Assembly (NCBI RefSeq): GCF_020400655.1
Contig: NZ_JAINRC010000034.1
Coordinates: 1-48,831, forward strand
DNA: 48,831 nucleotides
Source of the DNA: Streptomyces spinosus
GTDB taxonomy: Bacteria > Actinomycetota > Actinomycetes > Streptomycetales > Streptomycetaceae
Reading direction: 5' to 3'
Below, piece after piece: positions 1 to 7,898 of this stretch. Made by a program: the position numbers and the translations under genes. The notes under the pieces were generated by a model. That model saw only the letters and a program-made list of their open reading frames with translations. It ran no database searches and had not been told where the DNA came from. Position 1 is the first letter of the stretch. Each line of letters begins with the position of its first letter.

Positions 1-22
1 GGCATACCCTCCGGGATCCCCC

Positions 23-1108
23 ATGCACGTACAGGAACTGGACGCCCTCGTCACTCAGCGCACCACAGCCGAGAGCGTGAAGCTCACCAGCGACGACTTC
101 GGCGCCGCCGCCGCTCCGCTGGTGACCGAATGGCTGGGTGGCGCCCTCACCGTCACCGGGGTGACGCGCAGCACCCGGCCCGACGGGACCGTCGTCCTGA
201 ACGGAACCACCGACCTGCTCGGGGTGACCGGCCGGCCGGTCACCGGTATCGAGATCGGGCTCGACCCCGCCGACCAGCGGCCCTCGCTCTACCTCCCCTT
301 CACGCTCCCCATCACGTGGAGATTCCCCACGTCCTTCCCGGAGACCAAGGACAGCGACCTGGCCCGGCTCGCCTTCGCCAGGGAACCGGAGTTCCTCCTC
401 AGCTCCACCGTCCGGCCGGCGGCTGACGGGCGACCGCCCCTGCGCCCGGGGCTGACCTTCCACGGCGCCGGGGTGACGAAGCCGGACGCCCCGGAATGGC
501 TCGGCGAGCTGCTCACCCTCGCCCAGGGCGCTCTCGCACTGTCGGGTCCCGTCACCCGCACGGCCGGTCCCGAGAAGAAGCGCCGGGCCGAGATTACGCT
601 GACCTCGCCGGCGCGGGGTGCCGGGGTGCTGGGGGCGTCCTTCTTCCTGTGGGCCGGCTCACGCACCACCACCACCGACGACGGCACCAGCACGGTGACC
701 CACCCGGTGTGCCTGCGCGCCGACCTCGCGCTTGGCCAGGACGTGACGGCGACCGTCAGCGCACCGCTGCCCACCGGCAACGACAAGGTGGCGTTCACCG
801 CGGAGGTGCTGCCCGGTGAGCACCTGCCGGCAGCCATCCTGGCGTCCGGCAGGCCGTGTGCCGGTGCTCGGTCCACGTCGTCTCGGAGCAGGGCGAGGAG
901 TACCTGGTCGCCGTGGCGCAGGGGACGATGGTGCGGGCGGCCAACCAGGTGGATGCCCCACAGGTTGCTCGGCCTGCACCACCGCGGCCCCGCTGGTTGC
1001 GGCCAGTGCCGTCAACGCCTGCTCCAGCATCCCCGTCCCTCCCCCTCCCGAAGGCCGGATGACCTCGCCGGCACGGAAGCGCCGCGTCCGGCGTCGGCGG
1101 ATTTCTGA
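23..1108 (+). CDS. Hypothetical protein, 3' end apparently scrambled
   Basis: The frame encodes 361 residues. About the first 275 (to roughly position 845) look like real protein: mixed hydrophobic and polar composition, with segments such as LPFTLPITWRFPTSFPE and RADLALGQDVTATVSAPLP that suggest a beta-rich fold. I do not recognise the family. From about 845 onward the product becomes arginine/proline-rich low-complexity sequence, which is the mark of reading out of frame, while other frames there hold pieces of different proteins (see the next two entries). I infer that the original gene lost its 3' end in a rearrangement at about 840-850 and now reads through foreign DNA to a chance stop. 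The ATG at 23 has no clear Shine-Dalgarno, so the true start may be elsewhere. Confidence 0.45.
   Translation: MHVQELDALVTQRTTAESVKLTSDDFGAAAAPLVTEWLGGALTVTGVTRSTRPDGTVVLNGTTDLLGVTGRPVTGIEIGLDPADQRPSLYLPFTLPITWRFPTSFPETKDSDLARLAFAREPEFLLSSTVRPAADGRPPLRPGLTFHGAGVTKPDAPEWLGELLTLAQGALALSGPVTRTAGPEKKRRAEITLTSPARGAGVLGASFFLWAGSRTTTTDDGTSTVTHPVCLRADLALGQDVTATVSAPLPTGNDKVAFTAEVLPGEHLPAAILASGRPCAGARSTSSRSRARSTWSPWRRGRWCGRPTRWMPHRLLGLHHRGPAGCGQCRQRLLQHPRPSPSRRPDDLAGTEAPRPASADF
844..945 (+). pseudogene. Hotdog (PaaI-like) thioesterase C-terminal remnant
   Basis: In the frame containing position 856, the translation includes CRCSVHVVSEQGEEYLVAVA followed by QGTMVRA. This resembles the last two beta strands of PaaI-type hotdog thioesterases, which commonly end in a QGTMV-like strand. 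Nothing upstream in this frame continues the fold, and downstream it turns into proline-rich nonsense. It is therefore a fragment of about 34 residues, joined directly to the truncated gene before it. The family call rests on a short motif and is tentative. Confidence 0.3.
968..1030 (-). pseudogene. N-terminal stub of an unknown gene with intact ribosome binding site
   Basis: On the minus strand an ATG at 1030 is preceded by a G-rich Shine-Dalgarno-like run (GGGAGGGGGAGGGACGGGG). It opens a frame beginning MLEQALTALAATSGAAVVQA, which resembles the start of small Streptomyces hypothetical proteins of the 'ALAAAGGTAVVQAAGTDAW' type. The resemblance ends after about 20 residues, where the frame becomes low complexity. 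I read it as the 5' tip of a gene cut off by rearrangement. Confidence 0.28.
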
Positions 1109-1116
1109 GAGATCAG

Positions 1117-1359
1117 TCAGTCGCGCGGCAGAAGCGGAGGGACGGCGGGGACCTCGACGGCGTTCTCGATGTCCTCGGGGCTCATCCTGAACTCTTCGGG
1201 GTAGTGGTCGCGCCGGGTGCGGCGCGCCGGTTCGCTGGTACGCCACGTGTACAGGCACCGCTGGCACTGGAGTACGTCCCACACACCCGGGACGGGTGAG
1301 GTGAACAGCTTCTCAACACTCTCGTAGACGCAACGTGGGCAAGTCGGGGGTGTCTCCAC
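1117..1359 (-). CDS. vdcD: Non-oxidative hydroxyarylic acid decarboxylase subunit D
   Basis: This 80-residue protein is the small third subunit of the VdcBCD-type decarboxylase described for vanillate and 4-hydroxybenzoate decarboxylation in Streptomyces. Two CxxC pairs (C7/C10 and C32/C35) form an apparent zinc ribbon, followed by the family-typical stretch DHYPEEFRMSPEDIENAVEVP. In the known systems subunit D is needed for full activity together with the UbiD-like subunit C, though its role is not well defined. It is the last gene of the vdcB-vdcC-vdcD operon, 36 bp after vdcC. Size and position match the family, so confidence is high. Confidence 0.9.
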   Translation of the reverse strand: METPPTCPRCVYESVEKLFTSPVPGVWDVLQCQRCLYTWRTSEPARRTRRDHYPEEFRMSPEDIENAVEVPAVPPLLPRD

Positions 1360-1395
1360 GGCACAGGTCCTTCCGAAGTCCGGGGTCGGGTGGGA

Positions 1396-2820
1396 TCAGC
1401 GGGCGGCAGCCAGTCGTTGCAGCCTGGTGAGCCATTCACCGGCCTCGGGCAGGTCACGCACCCGGGAACTGCGGTCGCCTCGCCGCTCGGGTTCGACGGG
1501 GGTGGTGGCGTCAATGATCAACTTGTCGACGATGCCCGGCGTGTCGGCCTGTGGGGCCAGCGGCACCACCGACATGGCGGGCAGCCGGACAAGGTCGTGG
1601 GCCGGGTTCATCTTGGTCGACAGGGCCCACATCACCTGCGTCAGGTTGAAGGGATCGACGTCCTCGTCGACGACGATGACGGTGGCCGCGTACCCCAGGC
1701 CGTGCGACGTGCTCAGCACCCGCGTGCCGACCGCCTTGGCGAAGCCGCCGTACCGCGTCTTCGTGGAGACGATGACGACGAGCCCGTGCGTGTACGTGGC
1801 GTTGACTGCCTGCACCTCCGGGAAGTCTCTCTTCAGCTCTTGGTGGATCGGCACACAGGTGTTGGCGGCCATCAAGTAGTCGATCTCGGTCCACGGCATA
1901 CCGAGATACAGATGCTCGAAGACAGGATCGGTGCGATAGGAGATCCGGTCGATGCGGATCACCGGCATGGAGCGTCCGCCGGAGTAGTGACCTGTGAACT
2001 CGCCGAACGGACCCTCGATCTCCCTCGTACGTCCCTCGACGACACCCTCGATGACGACTTCGCTGCCCCACGGCACCGGCAGCCCGGTCAGCGGAGCCTT
2101 CGCGATCGGCGCCGGCGCACCGCGCAGCGCCCCGGCCAACTCGTACTCGTTCTCGTCGTACGCCATAGGAGTCGCGGCGACGATGGAGATGACGGGATCG
2201 TTGCCGAGCGCGATGGCGACGGGCAAGTCCTCGCCCCGCTCCTCGGCCTTGCGCAGATGGAGGGCGATGTCGTGCACCGGCGCCGGTTGCAGGGCGAGCC
2301 TGCGCTTGCCCTTGACCTCGATGCGGTAGATGCCGACGTTCTGTTTATCACTGTTGTCCGGGTCCTCCGGGTCCTTGGAGACGACGGCGGCCTTGTCGAT
2401 GTAGAAACCGCCGTCGCCGTCGTTGAGGCGGAACAGTGGGAGCACCTGAAAGACGTCGACGTCACCGCCCTCGACGGCATTCGCCGCCCAGAGGGGTTCC
2501 GCCCGCCACTCGGGCTGCACGGGGAAGTCCTCCCAACGGCGGATGAACTCGGCCACCTGCGCCTTGGCCCCCGTCTGCTTGGGGAGACCGAGCGCCAGGG
2601 CGTGGTTGGCCCACGAGCCGTGCACGTTCATCGCGATGCGGGCGTCGATGAAGCCCCGGACGTTGTCGAAGTACAGCGCGGGGGCCGCATCTCCCATGCG
2701 TGGTGCCGCGTTCGCCGCGGCGGCGATGTCCGGTTCGGGCACCACCTCGTCGGTGACGCGCAGGAGTTGGCCCTCTTTGTCGAGGGCATGGAGAAAGCTG
2801 CGAAGGTCGTCGTAAGCCAT
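1396..2820 (-). CDS. vdcC: UbiD-family non-oxidative hydroxyarylic acid decarboxylase subunit C
   Basis: The 474-residue product is a UbiD-fold decarboxylase, the catalytic subunit that removes the carboxylate of a 4-hydroxylated benzoate (vanillate to guaiacol or 4-hydroxybenzoate to phenol in characterised homologues) using prenylated FMN. The N-terminus MAYDDLRSFLHALDKEGQLL is typical. The UbiD signature GPFGEFTGHYSGG lies near residues 267-280, followed by MPWTEIDYLMAANTCVP and a long C-terminal domain. Length matches the roughly 475 residues of known VdcC proteins. It sits between vdcB (39 bp upstream) and vdcD in one transcription unit. The sequence does not settle the substrate: vanillate, 4-hydroxybenzoate, protocatechuate or a resorcylate are all possible. 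Confidence 0.93.
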   Translation of the reverse strand: MAYDDLRSFLHALDKEGQLLRVTDEVVPEPDIAAAANAAPRMGDAAPALYFDNVRGFIDARIAMNVHGSWANHALALGLPKQTGAKAQVAEFIRRWEDFPVQPEWRAEPLWAANAVEGGDVDVFQVLPLFRLNDGDGGFYIDKAAVVSKDPEDPDNSDKQNVGIYRIEVKGKRRLALQPAPVHDIALHLRKAEERGEDLPVAIALGNDPVISIVAATPMAYDENEYELAGALRGAPAPIAKAPLTGLPVPWGSEVVIEGVVEGRTREIEGPFGEFTGHYSGGRSMPVIRIDRISYRTDPVFEHLYLGMPWTEIDYLMAANTCVPIHQELKRDFPEVQAVNATYTHGLVVIVSTKTRYGGFAKAVGTRVLSTSHGLGYAATVIVVDEDVDPFNLTQVMWALSTKMNPAHDLVRLPAMSVVPLAPQADTPGIVDKLIIDATTPVEPERRGDRSSRVRDLPEAGEWLTRLQRLAAAR

Positions 2821-2859
2821 GAGGAAGCTGAACTCCTTGGTACGTGGTGCCGCGGCCGG

Positions 2860-3450
2860 TCAGACGGCGGGTTCGAGCCCGCGTGCGGCGCGCATGCCCG
2901 CCCATCGCTCGGCGGCGGGCGCGGGCAGGTCGAGCTGGTCGAGGACGCGGGCGGCGACGTGGTCGACGATGTCGTCGACGGATCGCGGGTGGTTGTAGAA
3001 GGCGGGCATGGGCGGCACCATCGTCGCCCCCATGCGCGTCAGCGCCAGCATGTTCTCCAGATGGATCTCGCTCAGCGGCGTCTCCCGCGGCACCAGGACG
3101 AGCTTGCGCCGTTCCTTCAGGACGACGTCGGCGGCCCTGCCGATCAACCCGTCCGCGAAGCCGGCCCTGATTCCCGCCAGGGTCTTCATCGAGCACGGCG
3201 CGATGATCATGCCGTCGGTCCGGAAGGAGCCCGACGAGATGGTGGCGCCCTGGTCCCCGGGCGCGTGCAGCTCGTCGGCGAGCTCGCCGACCTCGCGGAC
3301 GGAGAGGCCGGTCTCCAGCTCGATGGTGGCGCGCGCCCAGCGGCTGAGCACCAGGTGTGTCTCCACCTGCGGTAGCCGGCTCAGACACTGCAGCAGGCGG
3401 ATGCCGAACACCGCGCCCGTCGCACCTGTCATACCCACGATCAACCGCAT
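2860..3450 (-). CDS. vdcB: UbiX-type flavin prenyltransferase, decarboxylase subunit B
   Basis: This is a UbiX/Pad1-family flavin prenyltransferase, expected to make the prenyl-FMN cofactor used by the neighbouring VdcC. Visible family motifs are GMTGATGAVFGIRLL at the N-terminus (FMN binding), SSGSF, IIAPCSMKTLAGI, VLVPRETPLSEIHLENML and PAFYNHPRSVDDIVDH. The frame is open from 3474, but I chose the internal ATG at 3450. It gives the canonical start MRLIVGMTG and is preceded by AAAGGGG at good spacing; the product is then 196 residues, normal for the family. It is the first gene of the vdc operon and is divergent from an AraC regulator 132 bp away. Confidence 0.92.
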   Translation of the reverse strand: MRLIVGMTGATGAVFGIRLLQCLSRLPQVETHLVLSRWARATIELETGLSVREVGELADELHAPGDQGATISSGSFRTDGMIIAPCSMKTLAGIRAGFADGLIGRAADVVLKERRKLVLVPRETPLSEIHLENMLALTRMGATMVPPMPAFYNHPRSVDDIVDHVAARVLDQLDLPAPAAERWAGMRAARGLEPAV

Positions 3451-3582
3451 GTCGTACCCCTTTCTCTGGCGCACGGCAGGGAAGACGGGAGGTCACGGAC
3501 TCTTTTCGGTCACCCACACTTCCGTGCGATCACTACGCTAGGTACACATCGCAGGGACAGCGCAGTAGGCTGGGGACACGCT

Positions 3583-4473
3583 ATGAGCAAAAACGGTCAA
3601 CCTGATGTCACGGACATCCCGTACCAGTCGTCCGCGGGAGCTCCACCGGGGATCGAGGTGCTTGACTTCCCCGGACTGGCCGCGCGTGCCGCGAGTCACG
3701 GCGTCGACCCGTACTCCCCGTCGAGGGCGGCTTTCCACGAGGTGCTCACCGTGCGGACCGGCTCATTGCGCTATTCGCTGGACTTCACTGAACACCGGTT
3801 GGACGAGGGCCACTGGCTGTGGGCCCGCCCCCGGCAGATCCACCAGTACCGTTCCGACCTCACGGCCGCTGAGGGCGTCGTCGTCCTCTTCCAGCCGGGC
3901 TTCCTCGACGCGGCCACCGCCCAGGCCGCCGACGCGGACCGACCCCCGCCGCAGGGCCTGCTCGTTCCGGACTTCGCCGCGCGTGACCGGCTGCAGCGAG
4001 TCCTCGAACTGTTGGAGAGCGAGTACCGCGAGTTCGCCGGCCTCCCCCTGGACGTGCACATCCAGGTGCTCGGACACCTGCTCGCCACCCTCCTCCTGCA
4101 CCTTGCTCACCTGCAGGGCTCCCAAGGCGGCGGCCAGGTCGGCAATGACGTGTTCCACCGCTTCCGGGATGCGGTGGAACGCGACCACACCCGGAGCCAC
4201 CGCGTGGAGGACTACGCCAGGAAACTCCGTTACAGCACCCGCACTCTCACCAGGGCCACAATCGCCGCCACCGGGTCCGGTGCCAAGCGCTTCATCGACG
4301 ACCGCGTTCTGCTGGAGGCGAAACGCCTCCTGGTCCACACCGATCTGTCCGCCGCCGCAATCGGCGAACGACTCGGCTTCCCGAGTGCCACAGTCTTCAC
4401 GAAGTTCTTCCGGCAGCGCGTCGGCCGGACACCGACCGCCTTCCGCGCCTGCGAACTGGGCACCCGGACCTGA
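3583..4473 (+). CDS. AraC-family transcriptional regulator, probable vdc regulator
   Basis: The 296-residue protein has an N-terminal cupin-like sensing region (about residues 45-150, including FHEVLTVRTGSLRYSLDF) and a C-terminal AraC double helix-turn-helix at about residues 190-290. The HTH contains YARKLRYSTRTLTRA and the characteristic AIGERLGFPSATVFTKFFRQ then VGRTPTAFRA. The ATG at 3583 has TGGGGA upstream at good spacing. Its divergent orientation from vdcBCD, with a shared 132-bp intergenic region, suggests it controls the decarboxylase operon in response to an aromatic acid; the effector is inferred, not visible. Confidence 0.87.
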   Translation: MSKNGQPDVTDIPYQSSAGAPPGIEVLDFPGLAARAASHGVDPYSPSRAAFHEVLTVRTGSLRYSLDFTEHRLDEGHWLWARPRQIHQYRSDLTAAEGVVVLFQPGFLDAATAQAADADRPPPQGLLVPDFAARDRLQRVLELLESEYREFAGLPLDVHIQVLGHLLATLLLHLAHLQGSQGGGQVGNDVFHRFRDAVERDHTRSHRVEDYARKLRYSTRTLTRATIAATGSGAKRFIDDRVLLEAKRLLVHTDLSAAAIGERLGFPSATVFTKFFRQRVGRTPTAFRACELGTRT

Positions 4474-5303
4474 CCGACCAGACGCCGACGACGCCCTTGG
4501 AGCGGGTAAATCTTCAACTCGTGTGTCGGAGGCTCGTTCAGCTGGGCGGTGGCGCGGAACCTTGCGGTCGGCGTGCGGAGGCGGAGGTGGACCGGGGACA
4601 TGGTGGCCGCGTGCTTCCGCGAGCGGAAGGGCCCCCTGTTCCACGCGGCTGATGGTCATGGCGGTGAGCCGAAGAGTCGACGCCAGTGCCGGGCAGATCA
4701 GGCACCCGTGACCGCGGCATGTGCGGAGCACTCGCTTGCGTTCTCGGGGCTCGTCGTATGAACGGTGTCATCAGAGTGGTTGGCTTACCGGCGAGCCGCT
4801 GAGAGTCGGACGTCGAAGCAGATGCCGCCGGCGATCAGGACGGTCTTCCAGCGCACGGTTGGACACCTCAGACCGCTGAACGCTTGGAGCAAACACCGCC
4901 GGATGGACGGGGAGAGCCGCGCCCTCCCCGATGGGACGCACCACCCACCCAACGGGCGCTCCAGCGCAGCAACCACCCGAAGGAGGGATCACCGATCCGT
5001 CATGGCGGCCGCCGGTGCCGCCCGCAGTGCTTTCGTCCTGCTTCTGGCTGCGCCCGGCCCGGCCTCCGCGGCAACCGGCCAGTTCCGCTCCCGGCCGATC
5101 GGCCGCCAGTAGTCGCCCTCGATACGGACCGCACCGCGTTGGGCCCGGGGAATGGACGGTCCGACCACTCCTGGTGTGTACGGCCTGTTCTCGCGCCACC
5201 GAGCGGGGCACCGTGCATGGACTGACCCGCAGGACGGGACCACCAGCCTGCTCGGCGAGTTCGAGGTGGTACCGAGACCCCCGAAGTGGCCGGGGGCGCA
5301 GGC
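4474..5303. other. 830-bp stretch without a convincing gene
   Basis: All six frames are either interrupted or of the arginine/proline-rich type expected from out-of-frame high-GC DNA. The only piece with protein character is a 36-codon plus-strand frame at 5000-5110 whose product resembles a signal peptide (AFVLLLAAPGPASA) and stops soon after. It may be the 5' remnant of a secreted-protein gene. Its nearest Shine-Dalgarno-like sequence (GGAGGG at about 4981) is too far away to support it. The region looks like decayed sequence between the AraC and TetR genes. Confidence 0.4.
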
Positions 5304-5873
5304 TCAGTCGGCCGCCGCGACTGCGTCCCTGATGAGCCGGTGCGCGGCCGCGTCGGTACGGGCCGCGTCATGGGTCACCAAGCGGTCCTGGCACAGACCG
5401 CGCAGGCCGGAGACGAGGAGCGTGGCCGCTGTCCGCGCCTGCTGTGGTGGGTGCCCCAGCCGGACGTAGGCCGCGGCGATGGGGCCGATCATGACCTCGA
5501 CGGTCTCGGCCGCGATGTCGCCGTACTGCTCGGGATCGGTGGCGGCCAGGCTGAGCAGCTGCAGCAGCATGCGGACCGGCCCGGACTGCTCCCCGACCGT
5601 CATCGCTTCCCACAGGGTGTGAGCCGCCTTGCGCAGTCCCTCGCTGTCGCGGACGTCGTCGAACATCGCGTGCGCGTCGGGACGGCTGGTGGCCAGGGCC
5701 CGGGCCAGGAGGTTCTCGCGGCTGCCGAAGTAGTACAGAAGCATGCGTTTGGTGGTGCCGATCGACTCGGCGAGCGGACTCAGCGACATCTGCGCGACGC
5801 CGTGCTGCTGGAGGTGGTGCACCACCTGCTTCAGCAGCTCGGCGCGCTTCTCGGCGTTGACGGGGCGAGGCAC
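5304..5873 (-). CDS. TetR/AcrR-family transcriptional regulator
   Basis: The 189-residue protein is a TetR regulator. The N-terminal HTH spans roughly residues 8-55 (QMSLSPLAESIGTTKRMLLY then YFGSRENLLARAL), and the remainder is the helical ligand-binding domain. The start is a GTG at 5873 with only a weak AAAAG upstream. It is divergent from the membrane-protein gene at 6130. Two palindromes of the form GTRCCGAYCGGTAC sit 11-63 bp upstream of its start, so it probably represses itself and the divergent gene. The ligand is unknown. Confidence 0.88.
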   Translation of the reverse strand: MPRPVNAEKRAELLKQVVHHLQQHGVAQMSLSPLAESIGTTKRMLLYYFGSRENLLARALATSRPDAHAMFDDVRDSEGLRKAAHTLWEAMTVGEQSGPVRMLLQLLSLAATDPEQYGDIAAETVEVMIGPIAAAYVRLGHPPQQARTAATLLVSGLRGLCQDRLVTHDAARTDAAAHRLIRDAVAAAD

Positions 5874-5883
5874 GCTTTTGACT

Positions 5884-5936
5884 GTACCGACCGGTACGCG
5901 TAGGGTCCAGTAAAACGTAGATGTGCCGATCGGTAC
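5884..5936. promoter_or_regulatory. Pair of TetR-type operator palindromes
   Basis: GTACCGACCGGTAC at 5884-5897 and GTGCCGATCGGTAC at 5923-5936 are two copies of one dyad, with GTACC/GGTAC arms and a perfect CCGATCGG core in the second. They are 39 bp apart, close to four helical turns. They lie between a TetR gene and a divergently transcribed membrane-protein gene, the usual place for a TetR dimer's sites. Confidence 0.6.
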
Positions 5937-6129
5937 GTTAATCGAGTGGCGCCATGGCGACGGTCAGGCGCGGCACAGCCGAGAGGGGCGCCGTGAAACG
6001 GGTTGGACCGCGAACAGTGAAGGACCACCGGTACCGGAGAGGCGACCACGGGGTGACCGGGCATCGGGTCGGCCGTGTGCCCCGCGGGCTCGGCGGCACG
6101 GCCCGCCGTGGCGGCCGAGGGGTGGTCCT

Positions 6130-7539
6130 GTGAAGCACCGGATCGAGCGTCCCCGGGGCATATCCGCGGCCAGAGTCCTCGTCGAGACCCTCACGATCCC
6201 GGCAGCACTCTTCCTCGGCCTGCTCTTCTGCTTCCCGCTGGCCTTTCACCAGCCCGAGCCCCACGATGCCAAGCTCGTGGTCGCTGATCTCGCGGTGGAA
6301 CGCAAGGTCGACACCGCTCTGCAGGCGCAGCGTCCCGGCGGATTCGACGTCACCGCCGTTGCAGATGCCCGGGAAGCCCGCCGGGCGGTGCTGGACCGGG
6401 ACGCCGTGGCCGGCTTCGCCACCAAGGGCGGACATGCCGTGCTGTACGTGGCCGGAGCCGACGGCGCGTCCCTCGAACAGGCGCTGACCACGGGCTTCAC
6501 CCAGCTCGCGGTGCACAACCACCAGAAGCTCACCGTCACGGACGTAGCCCCCACCGTCAGCAAGGACGGGTCCGGCGCGACCCTGGTCTACTTCGGGATC
6601 GCCTGGAACGTCCCCGGCTACATACTCGCCACCACCCTGCTGCGGGCGGTGACCTTCAACCGGCGCACGAAGCTGATCACGATTGCGGGCGTCGCCGGTC
6701 TCTTCAGCGCCGTGGGCTTCCTCGTCGGCGTGGGACTGGGTTTCTTCCCCAACGACCCCACAGCCCTGGCGATCGCCTTCCTGCTCACCACGGCCGTGGC
6801 CACGTTCTCCCTCGGCATGGCGCCGTTCGTCAAGCACTTCTTCCCGCTGGCGGGTCTGGGCCTGTACGTCGTGCTGAGCGTCCCCTCCAGCGGCCTGGTC
6901 CCCGTCCAGCTGCTGCCGAGGTTCTTCCAAAACCTGCACGCCGTCATGCCGCTGGGCAACGCGGTCGACGGCCTGCGGGGAATCCTGTACTTCGACCATG
7001 TGGGGGTGCTGAAGCCGGTCCTCGTGCTGTGCGCGTGGATCACCGCGGGACTGGCGCTGCTGGGCCTCGACGCGTGGCGGCACCACCGTATGGCCGTACG
7101 ACGGGGAGCGGAGGACGAGAACCAGGACATTCCCGAACCGCCGGTGGAGGACCCGTCCGTGGAGGCGCCCGCACCCACGGCACTACCGGTCCACCCGCAC
7201 CACTTCGGCGAGCCGTTGCCGATGCTGGAGGGCACCGTCCGCGATGGCGAACAGCAGCCCGTCCGCCATGCCGCGGTGACCGTCATGGACACCGGTGGTC
7301 GGCAGTTGGTGCGGACCACGACGAACGCACGGGGCGAGTACGCCGTGACCGGTCTGCCCGAGGGATACATCAGCGTCGTCGTCTCGCACCCAGGCCGAGA
7401 CCCCCTCGTCCACCAGAAAGTGCTGCAGTCCGGTGTGGCCGTCCGGGCCGACTTCACCCTGCACGACCGGCGCGACGGGACGTCCGTCCGCGCGGGCGCT
7501 CAACGTCTCGATCTCGGACACGCGAGACACGGCTCTTGA
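6130..7539 (+). CDS. ABC-2/YhgE-like membrane protein with C-terminal carboxypeptidase-regulatory-like domain
   Basis: I chose the GTG at 6130 (GAGGGG seven bases upstream) over the longer open frame, giving 469 residues. An N-terminal membrane segment (VLVETLTIPAALFLGLLFCF) is followed by a soluble loop of about 130 residues. Then come about five further membrane segments, at about residues 155-175, 180-205, 210-235, 240-258 and 295-315. This is the layout of YhgE/Pip or DUF3533-like ABC-2-type transporters. After an acidic proline-rich linker, residues about 365-450 form a carboxypeptidase-regulatory-like (Ig-type) domain with LEGTVRDGEQQPVRHAAVTV and GEYAVTGLPEGYISVVVSH. The protein may export or arrange something in the envelope under control of the divergent TetR. 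Substrate unknown. Confidence 0.75.
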   Translation: MKHRIERPRGISAARVLVETLTIPAALFLGLLFCFPLAFHQPEPHDAKLVVADLAVERKVDTALQAQRPGGFDVTAVADAREARRAVLDRDAVAGFATKGGHAVLYVAGADGASLEQALTTGFTQLAVHNHQKLTVTDVAPTVSKDGSGATLVYFGIAWNVPGYILATTLLRAVTFNRRTKLITIAGVAGLFSAVGFLVGVGLGFFPNDPTALAIAFLLTTAVATFSLGMAPFVKHFFPLAGLGLYVVLSVPSSGLVPVQLLPRFFQNLHAVMPLGNAVDGLRGILYFDHVGVLKPVLVLCAWITAGLALLGLDAWRHHRMAVRRGAEDENQDIPEPPVEDPSVEAPAPTALPVHPHHFGEPLPMLEGTVRDGEQQPVRHAAVTVMDTGGRQLVRTTTNARGEYAVTGLPEGYISVVVSHPGRDPLVHQKVLQSGVAVRADFTLHDRRDGTSVRAGAQRLDLGHARHGS

Positions 7540-7688
7540 GACCACACGGATGGCGCCGGCCGGGGCCGACGTGGGTGACGCGCCCTGCTCGATGCACATT
7601 GAGACGATCTTGGTTCCTCGGGAAGCCGCCGCCCCGCGTGGTGGCCCCTGGCGCCATCGCACGGCCGGAGGATGCGGCCGGAACCATC

Positions 7689-7892
7689 ATGTCTGACAAG
7701 AATCACGCCACGGTGGCGGTCACCGGGGTGACTGGTGCGCTCGGCAGCCGGATCGCGGCCCGACTCGCCGGCCACGGCGTCCCGCAACTCCTCGTCGGAC
7801 GTAGTCCCGACCGCATGCCCGAACTGCCAGGCGCCCAGCGACGCGGTCCGGCCGCCTACGCCGACGCCGCAGACATGCGCAGGGCACTGTGA
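7689..7892 (+). pseudogene. NmrA-like NAD(P)-binding protein, N-terminal fragment
   Basis: The frame from the ATG at 7689 gives MSDKNHATVAVTGVTGALGS, a Rossmann-fold GxxGxxG start. It continues through RIAARLAGHGVPQLLVGRSP to YADAADMRRAL and stops at 7892. Family members continue for about 220 more residues (NmrA/NAD(P)H-binding oxidoreductases, about 285 residues). The break coincides with the broken end of the convergent gene at 8708-7911, so both were probably cut by one deletion. Confidence 0.7.
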
Positions 7893-7898
7893 CCTCAT

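Noticed and set aside
1390..3375. 661-codon open frame on the plus strand
   Set aside because: It is antisense to vdcC and vdcB, which have clear family motifs; long antisense frames are normal in high-GC DNA.
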